Part shown: positions 16,074 to 24,953 of the stretch, one piece after another | Position numbering within the stretch: position 1 is the stretch's first letter | Layout: the number at the start of each line of letters is the position of its first letter | Assembly (NCBI GenBank): GCA_900545265.1 | Contig: UQYI01000005.1 | Span: 1-64,000, forward strand | Direction of reading: 5' to 3' | Source of the DNA: an uncultured Eubacteriales bacterium | GTDB taxonomy: Bacteria; Bacillota; Clostridia; Christensenellales; CAG-138 | Length of the DNA: 64,000 bases | Made by a program: the position numbers and the translations under genes | Notes under the pieces: generated by a model | Seen by the model: the letters and a program-made list of their open reading frames with translations, nothing else | Told to the model about the DNA's origin: nothing | The model's database searches: none

Positions 16074-16805
16074 CTACCTCCGGGTAAGTTCATACAACAT
16101 AATGGCCGCAAACACCGCTGCATTCAGGCTTTCTGCCCGGCCCGCCATGGGCAGGCGATACAAAGTGCACAGTTCTGCCGTCTCCCGGCTGACGCCCTGT
16201 CCTTCGTTGCCCACCACCAGCGCCATCTTTTCCTGTATGGGCGGCATGTTCTCGCTGCCCCGCAGATGGCCGCACAGACAGGTATACCCCTGTTCCTTCA
16301 TACGCTTAAGTTCTGCGGGCACATCCCCGATATAGACCGGCAAATGATATGCTGAACCCATGGAAGCCCGAAGGGTCTTGGGGGCAAAGGGATCCGCCGA
16401 ATCCGCAGAAAGCAGCACACCTGCCCCCCCCAGAGCATCTGCTGTGCGTAGAATGGTGCCCACATTTCCGGGGTCCTGCAGCTGCTCCAGCACCACTATA
16501 AGGCCCCGGTATTCCTCCGGAGGCGCCGTAACAGGCGTGCGCACCAGTGCGCACAGGTTCTGGGGCGTACCGGTGCAAAGGGCTTCCATGACCCCCTCCG
16601 TCACCTCCAGCAGCTCAAACCCTCCCCGTGGGGCAGGCGTTCCTTCCCGGCAGAAAACCGTTGTAACCTCTGCTCCAGAGGTCAGCGCCTCCCCTACCAA
16701 CTTATCCCCTTCTATGAAATGCAGCCCCGTTGCCCGGCGGAACTTGCTCTCCCGAAGAGAACGGGCTTCCTTGACCCGCTCATTGCTGCGGCTGGAAATC
16801 AACAT
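16074..16805 (-). CDS. TrmH-family (SpoU) RNA 2'-O-methyltransferase
   Basis: 243 residues from the ATG at 16805, MLISSRSNERVKEARSLRES. The N-terminal substrate-binding part has KFRRATGLHFIEGDKLVGEAL. The SPOUT domain carries the three knot motifs: LEQLQDPGNVGTILRTADAL, LVVGNEGQGVS, and LPMAGRAESLNAAVFAAIML. This is the 23S rRNA or tRNA ribose methylase type; the target cannot be chosen from sequence. AAAGGAAAGG lies upstream. It is coupled to the pyrophosphatase gene. Confidence 0.93.
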   Translation of the reverse strand: MLISSRSNERVKEARSLRESKFRRATGLHFIEGDKLVGEALTSGAEVTTVFCREGTPAPRGGFELLEVTEGVMEALCTGTPQNLCALVRTPVTAPPEEYRGLIVVLEQLQDPGNVGTILRTADALGGAGVLLSADSADPFAPKTLRASMGSAYHLPVYIGDVPAELKRMKEQGYTCLCGHLRGSENMPPIQEKMALVVGNEGQGVSRETAELCTLYRLPMAGRAESLNAAVFAAIMLYELTRR

Positions 16806-16837
16806 AGACCTTTCCTTTCTTTGCGGAACTTGACAGA

Positions 16838-16866
16838 CAAAAAAAGCCACTCCCAAAAGAGTGGCT
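16838..16866 (-). terminator. Terminator of rpmB
   Basis: GAGTGGC and GCCACTC pair around a 6-nt loop, followed by a 7-T run on the minus strand, 16 nt past the rpmB stop. Confidence 0.88.
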
Positions 16867-16881
16867 CATTTGCCAATAAAC

Positions 16882-17073
16882 TCAGATGCTGCGAACGACC
16901 TTGCCGGAACGGAGGCACCGCGTGCACACATTCATGGCCTGCGTTCTGCCATCGATGATGACATGTACCCGCTGTACGTTGGGCGCCCAGCTGCGCTTGG
17001 TCCTACGCTTAGAGTGGCTTACCAGATTACCGGACATGACACCCTTGTTGCAGACTTCACAAAACTTACCCAT
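16882..17073 (-). CDS. rpmB: 50S ribosomal protein L28 (zinc-binding form)
   Basis: 63 residues: MGKFCEVCNKGVMSGNLVSH, then KRRTKRSWAPNVQRVHVIID. The CEVC and CTRC pairs show the zinc-binding (C+) variant. It is a single gene with GGAGGTGGACTT upstream and its own terminator. Confidence 0.97.
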   Translation of the reverse strand: MGKFCEVCNKGVMSGNLVSHSKRRTKRSWAPNVQRVHVIIDGRTQAMNVCTRCLRSGKVVRSI

Positions 17074-17145
17074 CCAAGTCCACCTCCTTTGCAGAAATCG
17101 AACGGAACTATCTTACCACAGACTTTCGCTAAATGCAAGGATTTT

Positions 17146-17607
17146 TTAGGATAAATCAAAAAAAGAATTTTGCCGCAGGGCTTCATAAAGTACAATGGCC
17201 GCCGCATTGCTCAGGTTCAGGGAGCGCTGCTCTTTTCCCATAGGGATGCGGATGGCAGAATCCGCATGGGCTTCCAGGATCTTTGGCCCCAGCCCTGCCG
17301 TCTCTTTGCCAAAGACCAGAAAGTCTCCGTCTCTGTATGCCACATCGCTGTAGCGCCGCTCTGCATGGGTGGAGGTATAAAAGAATCGCCCCTGAGGATA
17401 CTGAACCCATAGTTCCTCTATACTGTCGTGATAAAAAAGGGTCAGGCTGTGCCAGTAATCCAGACCGGCCCGCTTGAGCTGCCTGTCCTCCACGGAAAAC
17501 CCAAGAGGACGCACCAAATGCAGCGCCGAACCCGTAACGGCACAGGTACGGGAAATATTGCCGGTATTCTGGGGGATCTCCGGCTCTACCAACACAATAT
17601 GAAACAT
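17146..17607 (-). CDS. trmL: tRNA (cytidine/uridine-34 2'-O) methyltransferase TrmL
   Basis: 153 residues, a minimal SPOUT methylase. MFHIVLVEPEIPQNTGNISR at the start, then LVFGKETAGLGPKIL and IPMGKEQRSLNLSNAAAIVL are the TrmL motifs. TrmL methylates the wobble ribose of certain tRNA-Leu. GAGGAGCCGGAT lies upstream of the ATG at 17607. It is divergent from the VanW-like gene across 119 nt. Confidence 0.95.
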   Translation of the reverse strand: MFHIVLVEPEIPQNTGNISRTCAVTGSALHLVRPLGFSVEDRQLKRAGLDYWHSLTLFYHDSIEELWVQYPQGRFFYTSTHAERRYSDVAYRDGDFLVFGKETAGLGPKILEAHADSAIRIPMGKEQRSLNLSNAAAIVLYEALRQNSFFDLS

Positions 17608-17691
17608 ATCCGGCTCCTCTGCCCTGCCGGTATCCCCTGCAGAGCACTAAAAGTTTACATTAGAATTATACCACCATTTTGGGTCCCATGG

Positions 17692-17720
17692 TTGAATAAA
17701 TCAAAAAAACCGTGTACAAT
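17692..17720 (+). promoter_or_regulatory. Promoter of the VanW-like gene, predicted leaderless
   Basis: TTGAAT (17692-17697), 17 nt, TACAAT (17715-17720). The -10 ends exactly 6 nt before the ATG at 17727, so the predicted first transcribed base is the A of the start codon. No Shine-Dalgarno is present. Confidence 0.7.
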
Positions 17721-17726
17721 GCTGGT

Positions 17727-19481
17727 ATGTATACGAAAAATGATTCTCAGCAAAAGCAGCAGGAGCTGCAATATACCAAAATGCAGTCCCGCAGCGCTCA
17801 AAAAGAGACCTCCTCAAAAAGCGCTTCCCCCAAAGCGCCCCTCAGCGAGGAAGAAAAAGCCCGCAGGGCAGCCAAACGCCGGGCAGCGGCTAAAAAACGG
17901 GCCCGGCAGCGGCAGCGCCGGGTGCTGCTGTCTTCTGTTCTTTTTTTCCTTATAGCAGTATCTGCACTGGTATGGTCTATCAGCCTACTGGTCAAAAAAC
18001 GGGCGCAGGAGGCGGTTCTGCTTCCCTCCGCTGCCTCCTCCGTCAGTCCTTCCATCCATGCTGACGGCAGTACCCCGGCCCCAGGTTCTCAGGTGAAGGA
18101 TACGGATGTTCTCCCCGCCGGAACCCGGATCAACGGTGTGGCGGTAGGCGGGCAGGCAGCCGCGCAGGTTCGTTCGCTTCTTGCCCAGGAGCTGAACAAG
18201 ACCCTGGACGGCATTGCCATTACATTGCAAAATGATTCCTTTAATTACACCCTGACCAAGGAAGATCTTCAGGCCGCCTATGATATAGAAAGCGCACTGA
18301 TCTCCGCCATGAAGGGCGGCAGTGTGCAGGCGCCCCTGTCTTATGACGAGACCGCCCTGCGGGAAGTTTTGTATACGCTTAACGACCAGGTGCCCGGCCA
18401 TGCCACCAACGCTTCCTTTACCATTGAAAAGGAAACCTACTCCGTAGGCGACAAGACCTCCGGGTATAAGGAGTACCAGAAGCCCAGTTTCAAATATACG
18501 GAGGGCACTGACGGTATGCAGCTGGACTACGACGGCGTTGTGGATCAGGTAGCCGCCGCCCTGAATGCCGGGACGCTGCAGACTACCATCTCTCCGGATG
18601 TGACCGTATCCAAGCCCACCGTTACCGTGGCGGATGTGCAGAAGCAAACCACCAAGCTGGCCAGTTTTTCTACGGATTATTACTTTACTACGTCCGGCAG
18701 CTCCACCACCGCCGAAGAACTGACCCGCCGCCAGAATCGGGATCACAACATCAGCAAGGCGACCGGGCTTATGAACGTTATCCAGCTGGAACCCGGCGAA
18801 TCCTTCAGTTTCAACAAGACAACCGGCGAACGCAGCGAAAAGAAAGGCTGGGCTCTGGCGCCCGCCGTATATCGGGGGAGCCACCGTGCAGAACCCGGCG
18901 GCGGCGTATGTCAGGTGAGCACCACCATATTCAATGCACTGCTCCGCAGCGGTGTAGATGTCACCAACCACAAGGAGCACTCCCTTCCTTCGGATTATGT
19001 AGACAACGGCATGGACGCCACGGTGAATTACGGTTCCATTGACTTCCGGTTCAAAAACAATAAGAGCGGCACTCTGTATGTCTTTGTGTACATTACCAAG
19101 TGCAAGAGCTCCAGTCACAAAAAGACCATTAACGTAGAGGTCTACGGTCCGGAAGAACCCGGCGTTACCTATCAGGTGATCTCCACCTGCGTAGAAGAGA
19201 ATCCGGCGGTAAACCCCACCACCAAGCCTAACAGAAATCAGTACACGGATTATGCTGAGGTCATTCAAAAGGCTTATGATGGTTCCTCCTGGGAGGTAAA
19301 GGTCTATAAAGTGCAGAACGGGCAAAAAACCATGGTCTATGATTATGTGGCCACGTACCCCAAGATCGAACAGGTGACCGAAGTAGGTACCAAACCCATC
19401 CCCACCGAGAAGCCTACCCCCACGCCCTTTACGCCTACTCCCGCCCCCGACCCGGGCGAAGGCGAACATGACGGCGAATAA
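17727..19481 (+). CDS. VanW-domain cell-wall protein with peptidoglycan-binding-like domain
   Basis: 584 residues. A basic, Ala/Lys-rich cytoplasmic N-terminus (to about 70) precedes one membrane helix (VLLSSVLFFLIAVSALVWSI). A domain starting GTRINGVAVGGQAAAQVRSL matches the PG_binding_4-type module seen in YoaR. The VanW domain includes LNVIQLEPGESFSFNKTTGE-like sequence and EPGGGVCQVSTTIFNALLRS. A G5-like strand region and a Pro/Thr tail end the protein. VanW proteins are surface proteins of unknown activity, named from a vancomycin cluster; this gene is not evidence of resistance. The start lacks a ribosome site and is directly preceded by a -10 element. Confidence 0.9.
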   Translation: MYTKNDSQQKQQELQYTKMQSRSAQKETSSKSASPKAPLSEEEKARRAAKRRAAAKKRARQRQRRVLLSSVLFFLIAVSALVWSISLLVKKRAQEAVLLPSAASSVSPSIHADGSTPAPGSQVKDTDVLPAGTRINGVAVGGQAAAQVRSLLAQELNKTLDGIAITLQNDSFNYTLTKEDLQAAYDIESALISAMKGGSVQAPLSYDETALREVLYTLNDQVPGHATNASFTIEKETYSVGDKTSGYKEYQKPSFKYTEGTDGMQLDYDGVVDQVAAALNAGTLQTTISPDVTVSKPTVTVADVQKQTTKLASFSTDYYFTTSGSSTTAEELTRRQNRDHNISKATGLMNVIQLEPGESFSFNKTTGERSEKKGWALAPAVYRGSHRAEPGGGVCQVSTTIFNALLRSGVDVTNHKEHSLPSDYVDNGMDATVNYGSIDFRFKNNKSGTLYVFVYITKCKSSSHKKTINVEVYGPEEPGVTYQVISTCVEENPAVNPTTKPNRNQYTDYAEVIQKAYDGSSWEVKVYKVQNGQKTMVYDYVATYPKIEQVTEVGTKPIPTEKPTPTPFTPTPAPDPGEGEHDGE

Positions 19482-19496
19482 ATACGGTTCATATGC

Positions 19497-19526
19497 ATCC
19501 GGCTCAGGCAGCTGCCTGAGCCGGAT
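19497..19526 (+). terminator. 15-bp perfect palindrome after the VanW-like gene
   Basis: ATCCGGCTCAGGCAG is followed directly by its own reverse complement. It is then followed by CTTTATG, a weak T-run, so it may be a terminator or an mRNA end-protecting hairpin 16 nt after the stop. Confidence 0.65.
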
Positions 19527-19622
19527 CTTTATGTCGCAAAACAAATACGCCTCCGTACGCTGCACATATACGAAGGTGCATTTACAGGGAATTCTATTTA
19601 CTTTGGCTTCGCCGGCCGAAAC

Positions 19623-19967
19623 TTACAGCAGCGCTATTTTTATCCCTACCACGCCGTACTTTTCCTGCTCGGCTTTTGAATAATATGCATCCATATCGTC
19701 TGGCGAGGCAGTATCAATGTCTTTTTCCATATACCCACATTCCAAAAGGGGAAGGTTTTCATACAGGGTCATAAACGAATCAAAAACAAACAGATCCACT
19801 ACTTTTACCAGAAGCGTTTTGCTGCTGTTTTCGGTATGGATAAATTCAATGACGTCCCCCACATGAAGGTTCCTTCTTTTTTCATCAAACAATCGCAGCT
19901 CTATTGTCTTTGTTCCGGCTTCAATCATTTCAAAAGGGGAAGGGGCCAGCCGCATTACATGATTCAC
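19623..19967 (-). CDS. ASCH-domain (PUA-like) protein
   Basis: The domain starts MRLAPSPFEMIEAGTKTIEL and continues RLFDEKRRNLHVGDVIEF, the classical ASCH pattern (K-T-I-E-x-R-L ... G-D-x-I-x-F). ASCH proteins are small RNA- or nucleobase-related proteins; one member hydrolyses N4-acetylcytidine. The GTG at 19967 has AGAGGA 7 nt upstream and matches family starts (114 residues); an ATG at 20042 would add 25 residues and also has a plausible GCGGAG. It follows the hypothetical gene at 20054 closely. Confidence 0.8.
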   Translation of the reverse strand: MNHVMRLAPSPFEMIEAGTKTIELRLFDEKRRNLHVGDVIEFIHTENSSKTLLVKVVDLFVFDSFMTLYENLPLLECGYMEKDIDTASPDDMDAYYSKAEQEKYGVVGIKIALL

Positions 19968-20053
19968 TTTATTTTCCTCTGCATGGTCCGATTTGTTCAA
20001 CAACGCCGGTTTGCCGATAGCCCGCAGGCGTTCATCCTCCATACCGGGCTCCG

Positions 20054-20617
20054 CTATGCTTCCGCATCAAACAGCACCCTGTAGGCGCCCAGAACCTGCC
20101 GGCAGGGGATCCTGGCGGCATTTTCCGGTGTAAAAGTCTCCTTTTCATATACATGGATGACTTCAGCAGGGTATGCGATACTTGCCCCATGAGCATCCTT
20201 TTCCGCATATTTCCAGGCAAAGCGACAATCGCAAAACTCTTTTCGATTGAGAATGATCGGGGCCTTTTGCAGCCGAATGGGATTTTCCAGAAAAAAGCAG
20301 CCGGCGTCGTCCTTTTCTGCCGGGCAACCTCCTTCTATGCCTGTACCGGTAAACTGTATTTTCAGAAAATCCGTCTGAAATACTGTTATGCTCCCCTGTT
20401 TTGCAAAAGGAACTCCTTTCCAGAAACCTATATTCAACCAGCCTCTTACTCCGTCCCGTTCCACCGGTGTATTAAACTCCACATACCCCTCATTTCCGTT
20501 CCGGATCTCGGCGTTGATGCGCAAAACGGGCCGCAGGGATACAAATCCTTCCGGCAGCAAAGCCCGGAGCCTGTCCTGCTCCGCTTCATATGCCATTACA
20601 AACTGTTCTATCTGCAT
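20054..20617 (-). CDS. Conserved hypothetical protein
   Basis: 187 residues, soluble, MQIEQFVMAYEAEQDRLRAL, then LPEGFVSLRPVLRINAEIR, GIEGGCPAEKDDAGCFF and EFCDCRFAWKYAEKDAHG. I recognise this as a conserved Clostridia family; the LLPEGF start and beta-rich body recall acetoacetate decarboxylase-like folds, but that is inference. GGAGAGAAGCA lies before the ATG. It is probably co-transcribed with the ASCH gene. Confidence 0.7.
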   Translation of the reverse strand: MQIEQFVMAYEAEQDRLRALLPEGFVSLRPVLRINAEIRNGNEGYVEFNTPVERDGVRGWLNIGFWKGVPFAKQGSITVFQTDFLKIQFTGTGIEGGCPAEKDDAGCFFLENPIRLQKAPIILNRKEFCDCRFAWKYAEKDAHGASIAYPAEVIHVYEKETFTPENAARIPCRQVLGAYRVLFDAEA

Positions 20618-20647
20618 TGCTTCTCTCCGGTTATTGCGGCAGGCCGC

Positions 20648-21418
20648 TCATTCCATATGAAAAAGCCGCTTCCCGTTTTCAAAAAGGATGCAGCTCAGAG
20701 CCTCCTCCTCCATGTTCAGGAGCTTGGCCAGAGCGGCCCGGACATATATCAGGTTTCCGGGATAGTTTCGGGTACCCCGTAAAGGTTCCGGCGCCATATA
20801 GGGGCAGTCCGTTTCCAGAACCAGGCGGTTCAGCGGTACTTTTTGCACCACTTCTTTCAACTTCCGAGCATTTTTGAAGGTCAGTACCCCTCCCACGCCT
20901 ATATACAGGCCCAAATCCAGACACTCCCTGGCTGTTTCGTAACTGCCGGAGAAGCAGTGCATGACCCCTTCCAGTCCCTGCCGATGAGCCCGTAAAATAT
21001 CCATGCAATCCCCGTGGGCATCCCGCACATGAAGGATCACAGGCTTTTTATACGCTGCCGCCATGGAAAGCTGGCCGTCCAGATACTGTTTCTGCATCTC
21101 CCGGGGCGGATTGGTCTCCCAGTGATAATCCAGCCCTATCTCTCCTACCGCCAGTATTCCGGGCTGCATCAGGTTCTTTTCCACCTGTTCCAGCGCATCC
21201 GGGACCACATGATACAGTTCCTCCGGGTGCAGACCCAGCGCTCCGTAAGCAAAATCGTTTTCCCGGGTAAAAGCCAGGATACCGGGAATATCCTTCTCCG
21301 TACAGCAGGCCTCCATGACCAGTGAAACGCCCTTCTCCTGCATCTCCCGAAGCACCTGAGGCCGGTCAGCATCAAATTCCCGGGAAAGCAGATGGGCATG
21401 GGTATCGAAAATCTGCAT
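20648..21418 (-). CDS. TatD-family metal-dependent DNase
   Basis: 256 residues. MQIFDTHAHLLSREFDADRP carries the HxH metal site; VGEIGLDYHWETNPP, VILHVRDAHGD, VMHCFSGSYE and LVLETDCPYMAPEPLRG complete the TatD metal-ligand set. TatD proteins are 3'-5' exonucleases for DNA repair and degradation. It sits directly after metG, the standard metG-tatD arrangement of Firmicutes. Confidence 0.95.
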   Translation of the reverse strand: MQIFDTHAHLLSREFDADRPQVLREMQEKGVSLVMEACCTEKDIPGILAFTRENDFAYGALGLHPEELYHVVPDALEQVEKNLMQPGILAVGEIGLDYHWETNPPREMQKQYLDGQLSMAAAYKKPVILHVRDAHGDCMDILRAHRQGLEGVMHCFSGSYETARECLDLGLYIGVGGVLTFKNARKLKEVVQKVPLNRLVLETDCPYMAPEPLRGTRNYPGNLIYVRAALAKLLNMEEEALSCILFENGKRLFHME

Positions 21419-21435
21419 AAATCTACCGCCTTTAT

Positions 21436-21473
21436 CGTCAAAGTGGATGGCTCATCGCCACCCACTTTTCTGC
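21436..21473 (-). other. Intercistronic hairpin between metG and tatD
   Basis: On the minus strand AAAGTGGGTGGC pairs with GCCATCCACTTT (one G-U) around GATGA. There is no T-run, so it is more likely an mRNA processing or stability hairpin than a terminator. Confidence 0.5.
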
Positions 21474-21482
21474 AAATGATTT

Positions 21483-23438
21483 TCAGCGCACGGTGCAACC
21501 GTCCGGCAGTTCCGTATAAGGCCCGATAACGCTCAGGTGTTCATCCCCGGCATCGGAAGCCGCCAGAATCATGCCCTTGCTTTCCACCCCGCACATGGTC
21601 ACCGGCTTCAGATTGGCCACGATGACCACGGTCTTGCCCAAAAGATCCTCCGGCTTATACCACTTTTTAATGCCGGAAGCAATGGTACGCTCCTCATTTC
21701 CTACCCGCACGGTGAGCTTCAGGAGCTTTTTGGATTTTTTCACTTCTTCGCAGGCCACGATCCTGGCCAGACGCAGATCCAGCTTCTCAAAATCCTCATA
21801 GAGGATCTCGGGCTTGACGGGCGCCTGAGGCTTCTCCTCTGCCGCAGGGGCTTCCGGAGCTTTTTCTTCCGGTGCGGGCTGCACCTGGGGCAGGATCACT
21901 TTGGGATCCAGTCTGGCAAAAAGGATCTCTGGCTTGTCGCTGACCTTATTGCCGGAAGGATACAGGCCAAAGGTATTCAGGCTCTCAAAGCTGCGGCTCT
22001 GTGCATGCAGCTGCTCCAGGATCTTATCGGCCGTATCCGGCAGGAAAGGTTTCAGCAGGCTTGCGCCCATAGTGATCCCTTCCGTCAAGTTATACAGAAC
22101 TTCTTTCAGGCGGCTCTGCTTTTCCGGATCCTTGGCCAGGGCCCAGGGAGCGGTCTCGTCCACATACTTGTTGCAGCGCTTGAAGAGGTTGAACAGCTCC
22201 GTTAAGGCATCGGCCACACGAAGCTTGTCCATCTTCTCGGTGACCTTTTGGCACTGGGTCAGGATAGTGCTCTTAAGCTCCCCATCCACCGGCTCCTCTG
22301 CTCCGGTCTTTTCCACCAGTCCGCCAAAGTATTTGTTGCTCATGGCCACGGTACGGTTCACCAGATTTCCCAGCGTGTTGGCCAGATCCCCGTTGGTGCG
22401 TTCAATAAGCAGCTCCCAGGTGATGGAACCGTCGTTTTCAAAGGGCATCTCGTGAAGAAGAAAATAGCGCACGGCGTCTACGCCTACCACCTTTACCAGC
22501 TCATCGGCATACAGCACGTTGCCCTTGCTCTTGCTCATCTTTCCATCGCCCATAAGCAGCCAGGGGTGGCCGAAAATCTGCTTGGGAAGGGGCAGATCCA
22601 GCGCCATAAGGAAGATGGGCCAGTAAAGGGTATGGAAGCGAATGATATCCTTTCCGATCAGATGCAGATCGGCAGGCCAGTAACGCTTGAACTCCTCCGT
22701 GCTCTCGCCGCAGGGCTCATAGCCGATGTTGGTGATGTAGTTGGTCAAAGCATCCAGCCACACATAGATCACATGTTTGGGATCGAAGTCCACAGGCACA
22801 CCCCAGCTGAACGTAGAGCGGGACACACACAGATCCTGCAACCCGGGCAGGAGGAAGTTGTTCATCATCTCGTTTTTTCGGCTTTCGGGCTGGATAAAAT
22901 CGGGATGCATACGAATGTATTCAATAAGCCGGGGGGCATACTTGCTCATCTTAAAGAAGTATGCTTCCTCTTTGGCAGGTTCCACCACGCTGCCGCAATC
23001 GGGGCAGCGCCCGTTGACCAGCTGAGAGGAGGTGAAAAAGGATTCGCAGGGCTTGCAATACATCCCCTCATATGCGCCCTTATAGATATCTCCCTGCTCA
23101 TACAGCCGGCGGAAGATCTCCTGCACCTTGCGCTCATGCTCCTTATCCGTGGTGCGGACAAACTTATCGTAGGAAGTATGCATCAGATCCCAGTTGCTGC
23201 GGATAACTCCGGCGATCCTGTCTACATACTGCTGGGGTGTTTCCCCTGCTTTCTGCGCCTTTTCTTCGATTTTCTGGCCATGCTCGTCTGTGCCGGTCTG
23301 AAAGACCACATCGTAGCCCTCATATCGCTTATAGCGGGCAATGGCATCCGCCAGAACGATCTCATAGGTATTGCCGATGTGCGGCTTGGCGGAAGCATAG
23401 GCGATGGCCGTGGTAATAAAGTACGGTTTCTTTTCCAT
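21483..23438 (-). CDS. metG: Methionyl-tRNA synthetase
   Basis: 651 residues from the ATG at 23438 (MEKKPYFITTAIAYASAKPH). The class I HIGH-like motif is PHIGN, the KMSKS motif is KMSKSKGNVLYAD, and CKPCESFF with CPDCG forms a zinc knuckle. The C-terminal EMAP/Trbp111-like domain (KLDLRLARIVACEEVKKSKK) aids tRNA binding and dimerisation. A Pro/Ala/Glu-rich linker lies between. GGAGAGGAT lies upstream. There is no T-box leader: only 96 nt separate it from the next gene. Confidence 0.98.
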   Translation of the reverse strand: MEKKPYFITTAIAYASAKPHIGNTYEIVLADAIARYKRYEGYDVVFQTGTDEHGQKIEEKAQKAGETPQQYVDRIAGVIRSNWDLMHTSYDKFVRTTDKEHERKVQEIFRRLYEQGDIYKGAYEGMYCKPCESFFTSSQLVNGRCPDCGSVVEPAKEEAYFFKMSKYAPRLIEYIRMHPDFIQPESRKNEMMNNFLLPGLQDLCVSRSTFSWGVPVDFDPKHVIYVWLDALTNYITNIGYEPCGESTEEFKRYWPADLHLIGKDIIRFHTLYWPIFLMALDLPLPKQIFGHPWLLMGDGKMSKSKGNVLYADELVKVVGVDAVRYFLLHEMPFENDGSITWELLIERTNGDLANTLGNLVNRTVAMSNKYFGGLVEKTGAEEPVDGELKSTILTQCQKVTEKMDKLRVADALTELFNLFKRCNKYVDETAPWALAKDPEKQSRLKEVLYNLTEGITMGASLLKPFLPDTADKILEQLHAQSRSFESLNTFGLYPSGNKVSDKPEILFARLDPKVILPQVQPAPEEKAPEAPAAEEKPQAPVKPEILYEDFEKLDLRLARIVACEEVKKSKKLLKLTVRVGNEERTIASGIKKWYKPEDLLGKTVVIVANLKPVTMCGVESKGMILAASDAGDEHLSVIGPYTELPDGCTVR

Positions 23439-23534
23439 GATATGTATCCTCTCCATTCCCTGTAAATGCCCGGATAAGGGGCCTGTTTTTACTTGTACTG
23501 CAATATATAATTGTAGCAACGGCCAATTTCTTTG

Positions 23535-24953
23535 TCAATGAAAATCGCCCGGCTCCCGGTCAATAACAAACACCCAGGGCAGCAGGCCTCCGGCCTCCGT
23601 GCGGCGAACCTCCCGCAGTTTCAGGCCACGGACATTTTTCAGGCAGGCTTCCAGCAGGCGGTACTCCATAGTATACAGCACCGCAGTGCCCTTTTCCGTC
23701 AACAGCAGGGGCAGCCGCCGGACAAAGCGCTGATACAGCTCCTTATTGCTCTGATGATTTCCCACCCGGTTGCCGAAGGGCATGTTGCTCAGGATCAGAT
23801 CAAACCCTTCCCTGCATTCAAAGCGCAGAATGTCCTTGGTAACGAAGGAAGCTTTTGATCCTCCCGCCCGGGCATTTTCCCGGGCCGCTTCCACCGCACT
23901 GCCGCTTTTGTCTACCCCAATAAGGGCCTTGCAGTTCCCCCATTTTTCCCGTTCAAAAAGCAGGGATCCGCTGCCGCAGAAAGGATCCAGCACCCGCGGC
24001 TTCCCTACCCGGCCCAACCCCATGACATACCGGGACAAGCAGGCTGCCAGTGCCGGATGCATGGAAGCCGGCAGGGAACGCACCCGCCAGGGATAGCGGG
24101 CATCCACACCGTTGCACAGCTTCCAGTAAAGGTCTGCTGTATCCATATGACAGTCCACCCGCAGTTCCCAGTCGTAGTCCGAGGGGTTGTTCTCTCCCTC
24201 CAGGGCATCCGACAGCAGGCGAATGAGTTTGCGCCTGTCCCGGGTAAAGCCCCGCAGCTCTATGCGGTAAGGTGTGGAGGGCATGGGGCCTGCAGCAGCG
24301 GCCAGTCTGTCCACCTCCAGAGACACCTCCCGGGCAATGGGCAGCAGCGCTTCCGTCAGGCAGTCTGCCTGATAGAGTATATCCATCCGATCTGTTGTCA
24401 CCAGAGCGGCCTCTCCCCTTTCCTCCGGGGCAAAGCCAAGAGCCCTGAGCTCGCTGATCAGGCAGAACAAAAAGCCCTGAGGGGCAAAACACAGCACCTC
24501 CCGAGGCTGATCCAGTCGGTCAATGGGCTTCCGTTCCCGCTTTTCAAAGGTTTGCAGTGCCTTCTGACGGGCCAGAGCTATTTCGGCCACATGCTTGTCC
24601 ATAGCCTCTCCCGTAGAAACAGGCGGCACATAGGCTCGCAAAGCCGCCTCCTGCCCCAGGCTTCCCAGGGCCAGCAGCAGGCTGGGAATGGCAAAGAAGG
24701 TCTCTTCCTGCCGGAGGGCCTCCGCCAGACAGGGGCCATCGGTAATATCTCCCAGGGCTCCCAAAAGCCGGTACGCGTTCTTACGCACTTTGGGCTCCCG
24801 GGAACAGGTGCATTCCCGCAGCAGGGTATGCCCTCCCAGGGCCGCCTCTATTTCCCGGCGGCCCTCCTTGCTTTTGGCCAGTGTGCACAGGGCCGACAGA
24901 GCCTGTGCAGCTTCCGGGCCCGTTAATTCTTTTACATAGGCAGCGGCCGTCAC
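23535..24953 (-). CDS. UPF0020-type RNA methyltransferase with N-terminal repeat region
   Basis: 472 residues. The N-terminal 130 residues are helical, HEAT-like (KNAYRLLGALGDITDGPCLA). The C-terminal class I SAM domain has VLDPFCGSGSLLFEREKWGN and the catalytic NMPFGNR, as in Trm11/TrmN/RlmL-type N2-guanine methylases. The middle (ELRGFTRDRRKLIRLLSDAL) may be a diverged THUMP/ferredoxin-like part. It probably modifies tRNA or rRNA. The GTG start at 24953 overlaps the murG TGA (GTGA), so it is translationally coupled to murG. Confidence 0.82.
   Translation of the reverse strand: MTAAAYVKELTGPEAAQALSALCTLAKSKEGRREIEAALGGHTLLRECTCSREPKVRKNAYRLLGALGDITDGPCLAEALRQEETFFAIPSLLLALGSLGQEAALRAYVPPVSTGEAMDKHVAEIALARQKALQTFEKRERKPIDRLDQPREVLCFAPQGFLFCLISELRALGFAPEERGEAALVTTDRMDILYQADCLTEALLPIAREVSLEVDRLAAAAGPMPSTPYRIELRGFTRDRRKLIRLLSDALEGENNPSDYDWELRVDCHMDTADLYWKLCNGVDARYPWRVRSLPASMHPALAACLSRYVMGLGRVGKPRVLDPFCGSGSLLFEREKWGNCKALIGVDKSGSAVEAARENARAGGSKASFVTKDILRFECREGFDLILSNMPFGNRVGNHQSNKELYQRFVRRLPLLLTEKGTAVLYTMEYRLLEACLKNVRGLKLREVRRTEAGGLLPWVFVIDREPGDFH

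Noticed and set aside
17727..19481. VanW-like and MecA-like names as evidence of antibiotic resistance
   Set aside because: Both architectures are common in susceptible Clostridia; no vanHAX or beta-lactamase gene is present.
23439..23534. T-box leader for metG
   Set aside because: The gap is under 100 nt and lacks the AGGGTGGNACCGCG T-box sequence.
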